Both the position numbers and the translations under genes were made by a program. Positions 1 through 8,181 of a stretch of DNA of 64,000 bases are shown piece by piece; position 1 is the stretch's first letter; each line of letters begins with the position of its first letter. The DNA comes from Martelella mediterranea (GTDB taxonomy: Bacteria; Pseudomonadota; Alphaproteobacteria; Rhizobiales; Rhizobiaceae). Location of the stretch: NCBI GenBank assembly GCA_003001975.1, contig PVUG01000011.1:96674-160673 (forward strand), given 5' to 3'. Below the pieces are notes generated by a model. That model had not been told where the DNA came from and did no database searches. It worked only from the letters and a program-made list of their open reading frames with translations.

Positions 1-33
1 GCGTTGAGACTATCTGGTCGCCCTCACCACTTT

Positions 34-185
34 CGTCACCATCGGGCTTGACCCGAGGGTCCAATCACGTCTGTCGCGAAAAGCGTCAGCGGTTTTGCCT
101 CCGGCATCACAAAGGGTGAAGACCATAATCAGCGCCGGTTTTGCGGATGGGTGAATGGATTCTCGGGTCAAGCCCGAGAATGACG
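34..185. repeat. Intergenic palindromic repeat element (two inverted 30-bp arms)
   Basis: Two 30-bp arms (34-63 and 156-185) are inverted copies of each other with about 25 of 30 matches. Both carry the core CTCGGGTCAAGCCCGAG. The right arm is itself a perfect 9-bp hairpin (159-167 with 173-181, loop TCAAG). About 90 bp lie between the arms. The 1-261 stretch holds no convincing gene. Short inverted repeats of this kind are common between genes in rhizobia and relatives; a copy search is needed to prove it here. Confidence 0.6.
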
Positions 186-261
186 CCGAAGAAGGAGAGG
201 GGCTTGCGCGCAACAGGTCTCTCTGGTCGGGAAAACGTGCCGCCATGCTCCCCGAAAAGAG

Positions 262-1215
262 CTATTCCTCCAGCAGGAACCGCGCCGCGTCCTCGTCGGT
301 AATCAGCGCGTTGATCAAGCCACCCCTCAGCGCGCCGCGGATGGCGCGGTGCTTGGGCTTGCCGCGGGCCATGCCAAAAATGATGGCGTCATCGGCAAAG
401 GGCAGGGGAATGCTGGCCACACGCTGGTTGATCGGGTGGTCGAGCAGCTTGCCGTCATCATTGTAAAGCCAGCCGCAAATCTCGCCGGCCGCACCGGCGG
501 CGACCAGCTCGCTCATCTCGTCTGCGGTCAAAAACCCGTCGAGCAGCAGCGGGCCTTTGGCGCCGAGTTCACCGATGCCGACGAAGGTGACATCGGCCTT
601 GCCGCCGAGTTCCAGCGTCGGTTTCACCAGCGGCTGGGCATGAAACAGGGCGCGCTCTTCCGGCGTCGACACCAGAACCGGCAGGGGCATGGGAAAATGT
701 CGCGCCTGAATGGCATCGGCCATCAGGAAGATGACGTTGTAATAGGCCGCCGAACCATCGGGGCTGATATTGCCGGTAAGCGAGACAATGCGGTGCTGCG
801 GGCAGGCCATCGGCGGCAGTTGCTCGACCGCCGAGCGCAGCGTGCGCCCCGTGCCCATGGCCAGCACGGTCGGTTCGGCGCGCTTCAGCCAGCGCTCGAT
901 TTCGGCAGCACCTTCCTCCGCGATCCCCGTCGGTGCGGTATCGGAATTCGGATCGCTCGGCACGACCTGCACCTGTTTCAGGCGATAACGTTCCTGAAGC
1001 GCTGCCGAAAGCGCCATACATTCGGCAATCGGGTGGTCGAGACGCACCTTGATCAGCCGTTCGGACATGGCAAGCGACACCAGACGCTGGGCGCTCTGGC
1101 GGGAAATGCCCATGGCAGCGGCAATTTCGTCCTGCGTGCGGCCGGCGACATAATAGAGCCAGCCGGCCCGTGCGGCGTCGTCAAGGCGCGATGCGCTGCC
1201 CGATTTTCTCGCCAT
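262..1215 (-). CDS. SorC/DeoR-type sugar-binding transcriptional regulator
   Basis: A 317-residue transcription factor. An N-terminal helix-turn-helix (about residues 26-58, RTQDEIAAAMGISRQSAQRL) precedes a SorC-type effector domain, recognisable by GTGRTLRSAV and by the C-terminal FVGIGELG and LLDGFLT segments that usually bind a phosphorylated sugar. I placed the start at MARKSG (1215) because close family members begin just before the helix-turn-helix. An ATG at 1245 and a longer frame to 1425 are possible, but the extra residues do not look like the family. The gene is divergent from the epimerase at 1388 and probably controls it and itself through the palindrome at 1231-1242. The effector is unknown. 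Confidence 0.85.
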   Translation of the reverse strand: MARKSGSASRLDDAARAGWLYYVAGRTQDEIAAAMGISRQSAQRLVSLAMSERLIKVRLDHPIAECMALSAALQERYRLKQVQVVPSDPNSDTAPTGIAEEGAAEIERWLKRAEPTVLAMGTGRTLRSAVEQLPPMACPQHRIVSLTGNISPDGSAAYYNVIFLMADAIQARHFPMPLPVLVSTPEERALFHAQPLVKPTLELGGKADVTFVGIGELGAKGPLLLDGFLTADEMSELVAAGAAGEICGWLYNDDGKLLDHPINQRVASIPLPFADDAIIFGMARGKPKHRAIRGALRGGLINALITDEDAARFLLEE

Positions 1216-1230
1216 GTTTTCCGCTACCCC

Positions 1231-1242
1231 GCTCAATTGAGC
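1231..1242. promoter_or_regulatory. Perfect 12-bp palindrome, candidate SorC-regulator operator
   Basis: GCTCAATTGAGC is a perfect palindrome just upstream of the preferred start (1215) of the SorC-type gene, in the gap it shares with the divergent epimerase. The position suits an autoregulatory operator. If translation instead starts at 1245, the palindrome would be coding. Confidence 0.35.
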
Positions 1243-1387
1243 CATCGTCAATAATGCGGGCCAGAATAGCCATGTCACCGCCGCTCTGCCAAGCCACTGT
1301 GAAAAAACCCGGCAAATCGGTTTGACGCCTCGCGCGGATGGATGCACGATCCGGCCATTCGAGGAGCATCCCAAAAGCGAGGAAAAA

Positions 1388-2278
1388 ATGAGCAAGCGCA
1401 TCGTTTTCACCGGCGGTAGCGGCAAGGCCGGCCGTGACGTGATCCCCTACCTTCTGGACAAGGGTCACGATATTCTCAATCTCGATCTGGTCGCGCTCGA
1501 CCATCCGGACGTCAACACCTTCATCACCGACCTCACCGACAGCGGACAGGTGTTCAATGCCATGTCCATGCATTTCGGCATGGAGCGTTATGAAGATGGC
1601 AAACCACCCGTCGCACCCGATGCCGTGGTGCATTTCGCCGCCATTCCGCGGGTGATGATCACGCCCGACAACGTCACCTATCAGACCAATGTTATGTCGA
1701 CCTACAATGTCATCGAAGCGGCGGTGAAGCTTGGGGTGCGCAAGGTCATCATCGCCTCCAGCGAAACCACCTATGGCGTCTGCTTTGCCGAGGGCGACAA
1801 GGATTTTCACGCCTTTCCGCTGGAAGAGGATTACGATGTCGACCCGATGGACAGCTACGGGCTTTCCAAGGTCTGCAACGAGAAGACCGCGCGCGCCTTT
1901 GCCCTGCGTTACGGCGCGGATATCTACGCGCTTCGCATCGGCAATGTCATTTCACCGGAGGATTACAGCAATTTCCCCGGTTTCCTCGCCGACCCGCCAT
2001 CGCGCAAGCGCAATGCCTGGAGCTATATCGATGCCCGCGATCTCGGCCAGATCGTCGATCTTTGCCTGCAAAAGGACGGGCTTGGCTTCGAGGTCTTCAA
2101 CGCCACCAACGACACGATCACGGCCAACGAGAAGACGGTCGATTTCCTGAAGAAATACGCGCCGAATACGCCGATCACCCGCGAGATGGGCGACTATGAA
2201 GCGCCGCTCTCCAACCGCAAGATCCGCGAGGTTCTGGGGTTCAGGGAACAACACGACTGGCGCAAATATGTAGGATAG
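1388..2278 (+). CDS. NAD(P)-dependent epimerase/dehydratase (extended SDR family)
   Basis: A 296-residue extended short-chain dehydrogenase. The N-terminal Rossmann signature is FTGGSGKAG (residues 7-15). The catalytic set is Ser124/125 in ASSETTYG and Tyr157-x-x-x-Lys161 in SYGLSKVCNEK. Such enzymes act on nucleotide-activated or free sugars. The substrate cannot be read from the sequence, although the divergent SorC-type regulator suggests a sugar or sugar-acid pathway. The start ATG follows GAGGAAAAA. The gene is convergent with dnaQ and ends just before a perfect 14-bp hairpin. Confidence 0.85.
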   Translation: MSKRIVFTGGSGKAGRDVIPYLLDKGHDILNLDLVALDHPDVNTFITDLTDSGQVFNAMSMHFGMERYEDGKPPVAPDAVVHFAAIPRVMITPDNVTYQTNVMSTYNVIEAAVKLGVRKVIIASSETTYGVCFAEGDKDFHAFPLEEDYDVDPMDSYGLSKVCNEKTARAFALRYGADIYALRIGNVISPEDYSNFPGFLADPPSRKRNAWSYIDARDLGQIVDLCLQKDGLGFEVFNATNDTITANEKTVDFLKKYAPNTPITREMGDYEAPLSNRKIREVLGFREQHDWRKYVG

Positions 2279-2280
2279 GA

Positions 2281-2318
2281 CCGAATATGATCCGACAAAC
2301 TGCACGGATCATATTCGG
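2281..2318. terminator. Perfect 14-bp inverted repeat between convergent genes
   Basis: Arm 2281-2294 (CCGAATATGATCCG) pairs perfectly with 2305-2318 across a 10-base loop. It sits between the convergent ends of the epimerase gene and dnaQ, where a bidirectional terminator is expected. Neither side has a clear T-run, so intrinsic termination is inferred from position and stem. Confidence 0.5.
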
Positions 2319-2327
2319 ACAAAGTCC

Positions 2328-3041
2328 TCACTTGTCTGAAACGCTGTTCCACAATGCCTTGTCGCCGATCTCGGCGAGCATTTTCGCATGCGCTTCAACC
2401 TCGTCCGCGTGAACGCGCGAAGCCAGCGGGCGAGGGCGGACCAGGGGCGGAAGCTTGCGCAGGTTTCCGTCGCTATCATATTCATCGGCGGAACCGGCAT
2501 TGACGAGACGGAAGGCGGCCTGCCGGCCGCCCGACATCTCGATATAGACTTCCGCCAAAAGCTCGGCATCGAGCAACGCCCCGTGCTTGGTCCGGTGGGC
2601 ATTGTCGATGGAATAGCGCTTGCAGAGCGCATCGAGGCTGTTGGGCCCCATCGGATGTTTGCGCCGCGCCAGCGCCAGGGTGTCGACCACCATTTCCTGA
2701 TCAATCGGCGGTTTGCCGAGACGGCCGAGTTCGACATTGATGAAGCCCATGTCGAAGGCCGCGTTGTGGGCAATCCAGCGGGCGCCGTCGAAAAACGCCA
2801 GAAGATCGTCGACAACATCGGCAAATACCGGCTTGTCCTTCAGGAAATCGTCCGAAATGCCGTGCACCTGCAGGGCTTCGGGATGCACGGTCTTGCCATC
2901 CGGATTGATATAGACATGAAAGGTCTTGCCGGTCGGAAAATGGTCGATCAGCTCGACGCCGCCGATTTCGATCAGCCGGTCGTCATTCTTGTCCATACCC
3001 GTGGTTTCGGTATCGAAGATGATATCGCGCGTGACCTTCAT
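2328..3041 (-). CDS. dnaQ: DNA polymerase III epsilon subunit (3'-5' proofreading exonuclease)
   Basis: A 237-residue DnaQ, the proofreading subunit of the replicative polymerase. All three DEDDh exonuclease motifs are visible: ExoI FDTETTGMDKNDDRLIEIG near the N-terminus, ExoII HNAAFDMGFINVEL, and ExoIII HGALLDAELLAEVY with the catalytic His and Asp. The start at 3041 is preferred because it lies five bases from a GGGAG ribosome site; an ATG directly upstream (3044) gives one extra Met. The start overlaps the coaE stop, so dnaQ is translationally coupled as the last gene of the leftward maf-aroE-coaE-dnaQ cluster. Confidence 0.95.
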   Translation of the reverse strand: MKVTRDIIFDTETTGMDKNDDRLIEIGGVELIDHFPTGKTFHVYINPDGKTVHPEALQVHGISDDFLKDKPVFADVVDDLLAFFDGARWIAHNAAFDMGFINVELGRLGKPPIDQEMVVDTLALARRKHPMGPNSLDALCKRYSIDNAHRTKHGALLDAELLAEVYIEMSGGRQAAFRLVNAGSADEYDSDGNLRKLPPLVRPRPLASRVHADEVEAHAKMLAEIGDKALWNSVSDK

Positions 3042-3649
3042 CATCGCTCCCTGTCTTTATCCGCTGCCTTGTCTTCAAGCGCGGCAATAATGTCTCTGAC
3101 CGCCGCTCGCGCCTGGTCGATGCCGTGTCCGGTATCGACAATATAGTCGGCCCGCGCGCGTTTTTCGCCATCGGAAAGCTGACGTTTCAGCACTGTTTCG
3201 AACTTTTCCACTGTCATATCCGGTCGCGCCAGCACGCGTTCGCGCTGGATTTGCGGATCGCAGGTGACCACCAGCACACAATCGACCGATCGGTCGGCGC
3301 CGGTTTCATAGAGAAGCGGAATGTCGAGCACTGCAATCGCCGCCCCGTCGGCCCGGGCCTTTTCGAGGAACCGGTCGCGTTCTTCACGCACCAGAGGATG
3401 AACGATTGCCTCCAGTCTTTCGAAATTCTCCGACTTTCCGTCAAGCGCCTTGCTCAGACGGGCGCGGTCAATCACGCCATCGACAGCAACGCCGGGAAAG
3501 GCCGCTTCCACGGGCGCCACGGCCCTTCCGCGGTAAAGCGCATGGACAACCTCATCGGCATTTTGCACCGGAATGCCGGCCTCGGTGAAAAAGCCCGCTG
3601 TTGTGGACTTTCCCATGCCGATCGATCCGGTGAGGCCGAGAATGATCAT
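3041..3649 (-). CDS. coaE: Dephospho-CoA kinase
   Basis: A 202-residue cytoplasmic P-loop kinase that phosphorylates dephospho-CoA, the last step of coenzyme A synthesis. The Walker A motif [12 protein letters not shown] is at residues 5-16, followed by family segments VQNADEVVH and [10 protein letters not shown]. Length is typical. It overlaps aroE upstream by 4 bases and dnaQ downstream, so these genes form one unit. CoaBC, which acts earlier in the pathway, is at 43.7-44.9 kb. Confidence 0.95.
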   Translation of the reverse strand: MIILGLTGSIGMGKSTTAGFFTEAGIPVQNADEVVHALYRGRAVAPVEAAFPGVAVDGVIDRARLSKALDGKSENFERLEAIVHPLVREERDRFLEKARADGAAIAVLDIPLLYETGADRSVDCVLVVTCDPQIQRERVLARPDMTVEKFETVLKRQLSDGEKRARADYIVDTGHGIDQARAAVRDIIAALEDKAADKDRER

Positions 3650-4506
3650 CCGTTCGCCTCAAGATCGGCAATGATTTCGTCGCGAAGCCCCGCATCCACT
3701 TCGGGTCGCGTTCCGAACCATTTCTCAAACCCCGGCACGGCCTGATGCAGGAGCATGCCGAGCCCGTCGACGGTTTTCAGGCCGTGCGCCTTCGCCTGTT
3801 TCAGGATCGGCGTTTCCAGCGGCACATAGACAATATCGGTCACAACCGCATTTGCAGACAGAGAAGAGAAATCGATATCGGGCACCGAACCGCCCTTCAT
3901 GCCGAGCGACGTGGTGTTGACGAACAGCCCCGCACCGGCCATCACATCTGAAAGCCGGTCCATATCATGGGCGTCGACACGATCGCCCAGCCGTGCGGCC
4001 AGTTCGGATGCACGCGCCAGGGTGCGGTTGACGATATGGATGTGGGAAATGCCGCGCTGCTTGAGCGCCATGGCCACCGAGCGCGCACCGCCGCCGGCCC
4101 CCAGAACAACAGCCTTTTCCACATAGTCCCAGCCGGGACAGGCGGCATCGAGATTGCCGGCAAAGCCGAGACCGTCGGTGTTGGTGGCATGAATGCGGCC
4201 ATCTTCCACCCACAGCGTGTTGGCCGCGCCCAGAAGCGTGGCGTTTTCATCGGCATGATCGGCAAGTTCAAAGGCGGCCATCTTGTGCGGAATGGTGACA
4301 TTGCAGCCCACAAAGCCCGTTTCGCCGGAGCGCAGCTTGTCCATGAAGGCCACGATTTCGCCCGGCGCCACATCCTGACGCAGATATTCGCCGGCAATAC
4401 CGTATTTCTTCAGCCAGTAGCCGTGAACCAGCGGCGAACGGGACTGGGAAACGGGATGGCCGATGACACAGGCCCGTCGCGGCGCGGTTTCACGTGAATC
4501 AATCAT
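3646..4506 (-). CDS. aroE: Shikimate dehydrogenase (NADP+)
   Basis: A 286-residue enzyme reducing 3-dehydroshikimate to shikimate in aromatic amino acid synthesis. Visible marks are the shikimate-binding segment [17 protein letters not shown], the catalytic Lys in NVTIPHK, the NADP-binding [13 protein letters not shown] and the C-terminal [11 protein letters not shown]. The start MIDSRETAP at 4506 gives the family length; the open frame extending further upstream lies inside maf and is unrelated. The first codons overlap a degenerate parS site (4486-4501). It overlaps maf by 8 bases and coaE by 4. Confidence 0.95.
   Translation of the reverse strand: MIDSRETAPRRACVIGHPVSQSRSPLVHGYWLKKYGIAGEYLRQDVAPGEIVAFMDKLRSGETGFVGCNVTIPHKMAAFELADHADENATLLGAANTLWVEDGRIHATNTDGLGFAGNLDAACPGWDYVEKAVVLGAGGGARSVAMALKQRGISHIHIVNRTLARASELAARLGDRVDAHDMDRLSDVMAGAGLFVNTTSLGMKGGSVPDIDFSSLSANAVVTDIVYVPLETPILKQAKAHGLKTVDGLGMLLHQAVPGFEKWFGTRPEVDAGLRDEIIADLEANG
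4486..4501. promoter_or_regulatory. Degenerate parS-like site at the aroE start
   Basis: GGTTTCACGTGAATCA differs from the perfect palindrome TGTTTCACGTGAAACA at two positions and keeps the central TTTCACGTGAA. It overlaps the aroE start and the maf stop. ParB binding is inferred from the match and from closeness to the origin and parAB. Confidence 0.5.
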
Positions 4507-5110
4507 GCAGTGCTCCGAGTTTGCGCAAGGCCGCCAGAAGCTGAAGCATCGGCATGCCCAGGATCGTGAAAAAATCGCCGTCGATCCTGTCGAAAAGTCG
4601 CACACCCGGCCCTTCCAGCTGGTAAACGCCGGAGGAACAGAGCGTCTCATCGGAAATACACGCCAGATAAGCCTCGATTTCCGCATCATCGAGCACACGC
4701 ATGTGCAAGGCGGCCGTTTCGCAGGCCTCGAACAGAATTTCGCCGTCGCGGGCAATCGCGAAGGCACTCATCAGATAATGGGTCTTGCCGGAAAGACGCT
4801 TGAGATGCGCATGCGCCTCCTGCCGGTTTTCCGGCTTCGAATAGGGCTGGCCCTCAAATGCCATCACCTGGTCGCCGCCGATGACGAAAGCGCCCGGCGC
4901 GCGCTTTGAAACATCAAGCGCCTTTGCCCGGGACAAAAGTCCGGCCAGAAAATCCGGCGTTGCGCCCGTCGTGATGAAAGGCGCTTCCACGGCGCGTTCG
5001 TCCACATGCGGGCGCATACTGGAAAAGGAAAGCCGCGCATTGGTCAAAAGCGCACGCCGGGACGGGCTGGTCGAAGCCAGAATGATCGGAATGTTCATCG
5101 CTTTTTTCAT
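4499..5110 (-). CDS. maf: Maf/YceF-like nucleotide pyrophosphatase
   Basis: A 203-residue Maf-family house-cleaning pyrophosphatase that hydrolyses non-canonical or methylated nucleoside triphosphates. It shows the N-terminal [10 protein letters not shown] motif, the DERAVE segment and GGDQVM. I cannot tell from sequence alone whether it is the m7GTP (YceF) or dTTP/UTP (YhdE) subtype. The start at 5110 has GGAGG about 11 bases upstream; an internal ATG at 5098 is possible. It is the first of the overlapping genes maf-aroE-coaE-dnaQ. Confidence 0.9.
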   Translation of the reverse strand: MKKAMNIPIILASTSPSRRALLTNARLSFSSMRPHVDERAVEAPFITTGATPDFLAGLLSRAKALDVSKRAPGAFVIGGDQVMAFEGQPYSKPENRQEAHAHLKRLSGKTHYLMSAFAIARDGEILFEACETAALHMRVLDDAEIEAYLACISDETLCSSGVYQLEGPGVRLFDRIDGDFFTILGMPMLQLLAALRKLGALHD

Positions 5111-5149
5111 TGCCCGCTTTCCCTCCTGCGCCAGGTTTCGGCGTCGTTG

Positions 5150-5971
5150 CTATTTCATCTCATATTTCAGGGCAAGAATGGCGGCTGCCGTTTCCTCGAT
5201 CGAACGGCGGGTGACATCGATAATCGGCCAGTTGTTCTGGGCGGCAAGGCTTCTTGCGTGTTTCAGCTCCTCGGCGATCACCGCACGGTCGGTATATTCG
5301 CTCTTGCCCTCGTCGGCGCCGCTGCCGAATTCGCGAAACTCGCGCACCTGCGAAATCCGGCCGGGCGAGGCGATCAGGCAGACGACAAGCGTTTTTGTCG
5401 CCCGGTAAAGGCTTTCCGGCAGCTGCGCCCCCGGCACAATCGGAATATTGGCGGCCTTCACACCGCGATTGGCAAGATACATGCAGGTCGGGGTTTTCGA
5501 TGTGCGGGAAATCCCGAGGATGACCACATCGGCCTCGTCATAGGTTTCCGGCATCTGCCCGTCATCATGGTCCATGGCGAAATTCAACGCCTCGATCCGG
5601 GCAAAATAATCTTCGTCCAGACTGTGCTGGGCACCGGAACGCCGGCGCGAGGTCGTGCCGAGATAGGACTGAAACACACCGGCGACCGGTTCCAGAACAT
5701 TGACGCAAGGCACATTCATGTCCCGGCACATCTCGTCCAGAAGCGCGCCGAGTTCCTCGTTTACCACTGTATAAAGCACGATCCCCGGCGCTTCATCGAT
5801 TGCGCGCAACACGGCAAGCACCTGTTTGCGGCTGCGCACCAGCGGATAGACGTGTTCGATCGGCTCATAACCGCCAAATTGGGCGGAAACCGCCCGTCCC
5901 GCCGAAATCAGGGTTTCGCCGGTCGAATCAGAGATCAGATGGAGGTGAAAGAAGTTTTTGCGGTTTTCCAC
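5150..5971 (-). CDS. Pyruvate, phosphate dikinase regulatory protein (PPSR, DUF299)
   Basis: A 273-residue bifunctional kinase/pyrophosphorylase of the PPSR family, which uses ADP to phosphorylate, and phosphate to dephosphorylate, PPDK or PEP synthetase. The P-loop is [11 protein letters not shown], and the N-terminus [13 protein letters not shown] is typical. I chose the GTG at 5971 because AGGAGG stands 11 bases upstream and the length then matches the family. An in-frame extension to 6091 would run into the origin region. It is the first leftward gene from the presumed oriC. Confidence 0.9.
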   Translation of the reverse strand: MENRKNFFHLHLISDSTGETLISAGRAVSAQFGGYEPIEHVYPLVRSRKQVLAVLRAIDEAPGIVLYTVVNEELGALLDEMCRDMNVPCVNVLEPVAGVFQSYLGTTSRRRSGAQHSLDEDYFARIEALNFAMDHDDGQMPETYDEADVVILGISRTSKTPTCMYLANRGVKAANIPIVPGAQLPESLYRATKTLVVCLIASPGRISQVREFREFGSGADEGKSEYTDRAVIAEELKHARSLAAQNNWPIIDVTRRSIEETAAAILALKYEMK

Positions 5972-6381
5972 GATGTCCTTCGCCTCCTGTTTATAACGCT
6001 GGACAAACCGGGACATCTGCCGAGCGCGTTTTTTGGCCTGTGGGTGATGTCGTGAATTATCCACATATCCCCTTTTGTCGAAAAGGTTCAAACGCCGCTG
6101 TTGAAAACGGGGAAAAACTGCGCCTTTCCTTCAAAAATCCAGCAGTTTTGCACAGCCTGGATATTGACGAGGGGATTGGCCAACCATCTGAATCCAAAAA
6201 TCAATCGTCCGTCTTCCCCACAGTTTTCATTCAGCCGTGATTTTGCCGGCTCACCGATGATGTGAAACGGTGGAAAAGACTCAAACTTCACGAAAAACCT
6301 TTAATCCTTGATCCTCACAGACTCTAAGAAATAAAAGGAATCCAAAGATAGAAAGATTCATTATTTAAAAGGGCTGGGGAT
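5972..6381. other. Probable chromosomal replication origin (oriC) between PPSR and hemE
   Basis: This 410-bp gap has no convincing gene. It holds a perfect DnaA box TTATCCACA (6057-6065), a second box fitting TTWTNCACA (TTTTGCACA, 6146-6154) and an AT-rich stretch at 6295-6370 suited to unwinding. Five GANTC methylation sites fall within 170 bp (6190, 6278, 6320, 6338, 6355). Genes on both sides point away from it, and parAB and parS lie nearby. In Caulobacter and Rickettsia the origin also adjoins hemE. Function is inferred. Confidence 0.75.
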
Positions 6382-7407
6382 ATGGTGAAACGGACGCTGG
6401 AACGCGTGCTTGAAGGCGAAACCGTCAACCCGCCTCCGATCTGGCTGATGCGTCAGGCCGGTCGCTATCTTCCGGAATACCGGGCCTTGAGAGAAAAGGC
6501 CGGCGGCTTTCTCAATCTTTGCTACAATCCTGATTTTGCTACAGAAGTGACGCTGCAGCCGATCAGACGTTATGGTTTTGATGCAGCCATCCTGTTTTCT
6601 GACATTCTGGTCATTCCGGATGCGCTGAAATGCGGTGTTCGCTTTGAAAAGGGTGAAGGCCCGCGACTGGATCCGATCAACGCCGACGATATAGCAAGGC
6701 TGGAAGCCCGCTATGCGGCCAATACGCTTGATCCCGTGATCGAAGCTGTTCGACGTATACGGGCCAGTCTGCCGGAAGAAACGTCGCTTCTGGGGTTCTG
6801 CGGCGCGCCCTGGACGGTGGCGACCTACATGATTGCCGGGAAGGGCACGAGCGATCAGGCCCCGGCGCGACTGTTTGCCTATCGGCACAGGAAGGAATTC
6901 CTGCGGCTTCTCGATCTGATTGCCGATCTTTCCGCCGATTATCTGATCCGGCAGCTTGAAGCCGGCGCCGATGCGGTACAGATTTTCGACAGCTGGGCCG
7001 GTGTTCTGACAGAAGACGACTTTGCCGATTTTGCCGCCAAACCGGTGGCAAGGATTGTCGAGAAAGTACGAATGGCGGTTCCCGGCGCCAAGATCATCGC
7101 CTTTGCCAAGGGCGCGGGCGCAAATCTGTCAACCTACCGGCAGGTGACCGGCGCCAATGCCATCGGTCTCGACTGGACCGTCCCGTTAAGCATGGCCAAA
7201 ACCCTGCAAAAAGAAGGACCGGTACAAGGCAATCTCGATCCGCTCGTAATGGTTGTGGGTGGAAAAATGATGGAAGACCGGGCGACAGCCATAGTTGAAG
7301 CGTTGTCCGATGGACCGATGATCTTCAATCTCGGACACGGGATTACACCGGATGTGGACCCTGAAAATGTAGCCGCGCTGGTAAAACGCGTTCGGGGTGA
7401 AAAATAA
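6382..7407 (+). CDS. hemE: Uroporphyrinogen III decarboxylase
   Basis: A 341-residue enzyme that decarboxylates uroporphyrinogen III to coproporphyrinogen III in haem synthesis. Both family signatures are present: [17 protein letters not shown] near the N-terminus and [14 protein letters not shown] in the first half. [16 protein letters not shown] lies near the C-terminus. The ATG follows GGGCTGGGGAT. hemJ starts 32 bases downstream in the same direction. hemE is the first rightward gene from the presumed origin, a placement conserved in alphaproteobacteria. Confidence 0.97.
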   Translation: MVKRTLERVLEGETVNPPPIWLMRQAGRYLPEYRALREKAGGFLNLCYNPDFATEVTLQPIRRYGFDAAILFSDILVIPDALKCGVRFEKGEGPRLDPINADDIARLEARYAANTLDPVIEAVRRIRASLPEETSLLGFCGAPWTVATYMIAGKGTSDQAPARLFAYRHRKEFLRLLDLIADLSADYLIRQLEAGADAVQIFDSWAGVLTEDDFADFAAKPVARIVEKVRMAVPGAKIIAFAKGAGANLSTYRQVTGANAIGLDWTVPLSMAKTLQKEGPVQGNLDPLVMVVGGKMMEDRATAIVEALSDGPMIFNLGHGITPDVDPENVAALVKRVRGEK

Positions 7408-7439
7408 TATAACGAAAACAGATAGATGTGGAGGATACT

Positions 7440-7982
7440 ATGGCGGATCAGGGTGAAACCGGAAAAACCGCGGGAAAGAAATCGGCAAGCCGGGCGACAA
7501 CGGCGCTTCTCTTGTTTCTGTTCATCTGTCTTGGCTTGTTTAAATTCGACCACGACAATTTCTATCTATGGGCGACTGCCATTCATGTGATGGCGGTGAT
7601 TTCCTGGATGGCCGGTATGTTCTATATGCCGCGTCTTTTCGTTTATCACGCCGACAGTACGCCGGGATCGGAAAAATCCGAAACCTTCAAGGTCATGGAA
7701 TCCCGGCTGATGAGAGTGATCATGAACCCGGCGATGATCCTGACCTGGATTTTTGGTCTTTATCTGGCATGGGATGGCGGCTGGCTCGTCGATGGCTGGC
7801 TTCATGTGAAGATTTTCGCCGTTTTTCTGATGTCTGGCGTTCACGGCTATTTCAGCAAGGCGATGAAGGATTTTGCCGCCGACAAGCGCAAAACGAGCGC
7901 GCGGCACTGGCGGATCGTCAATGAAGCGCCGACAGTGTTGATGATTATTGCCGTAATCATGGTGATTCTGAAGCCGTTTTAA
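7440..7982 (+). CDS. hemJ: Protoporphyrinogen IX oxidase HemJ (membrane)
   Basis: A 180-residue inner-membrane protein that oxidises protoporphyrinogen IX. About four membrane segments are visible, with conserved histidines in HVMAVISWMAGMFYMPRL and in LHVKIFAVFLMSGVHGYF. The hydrophilic N-terminus is short. The ATG at 7440 follows GGAGG by five bases, whereas the ATG at 7428 overlaps that ribosome site and is less likely. It is co-directional with hemE, two late haem steps together, and ends before an intrinsic terminator. Confidence 0.92.
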   Translation: MADQGETGKTAGKKSASRATTALLLFLFICLGLFKFDHDNFYLWATAIHVMAVISWMAGMFYMPRLFVYHADSTPGSEKSETFKVMESRLMRVIMNPAMILTWIFGLYLAWDGGWLVDGWLHVKIFAVFLMSGVHGYFSKAMKDFAADKRKTSARHWRIVNEAPTVLMIIAVIMVILKPF

Positions 7983-8002
7983 TCGTTTGATGAATAGATT
8001 GC

Positions 8003-8035
8003 CGCGTTTTCCGGCTTAAAAACGCGCTTTTTCTC
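8003..8035 (+). terminator. Rho-independent terminator after hemJ
   Basis: The stem CGCGTTTT (8003-8010) pairs with AAAACGCG (8019-8026) across an 8-base loop and is followed by CTTTTTCTC. It separates hemE-hemJ from rho. Confidence 0.75.
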
Positions 8036-8181
8036 TTGTAACGCACGCGGCAAATCAGTATCTTCCAGCCAACCCATCCTAAAGGCTGTGCGAAACTCAT
8101 CTCCTGCGCCAATCCGAATTGGCACTGCTGTACCAGTGCAACCAGCCTTCTTTATCACCACAACAATTCACGGTTTTCTTC

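Noticed and set aside
4507..4767. An N-terminal extension of AroE
   Set aside because: The extra residues lie inside maf in another frame and do not resemble AroE; MIDSRET gives the family length.
6039..6222. Extra DnaA boxes at 6039 (TGTGGGTGA) and 6214 (TTCCCCACA)
   Set aside because: Each has two mismatches to the consensus; too weak to count without binding data.
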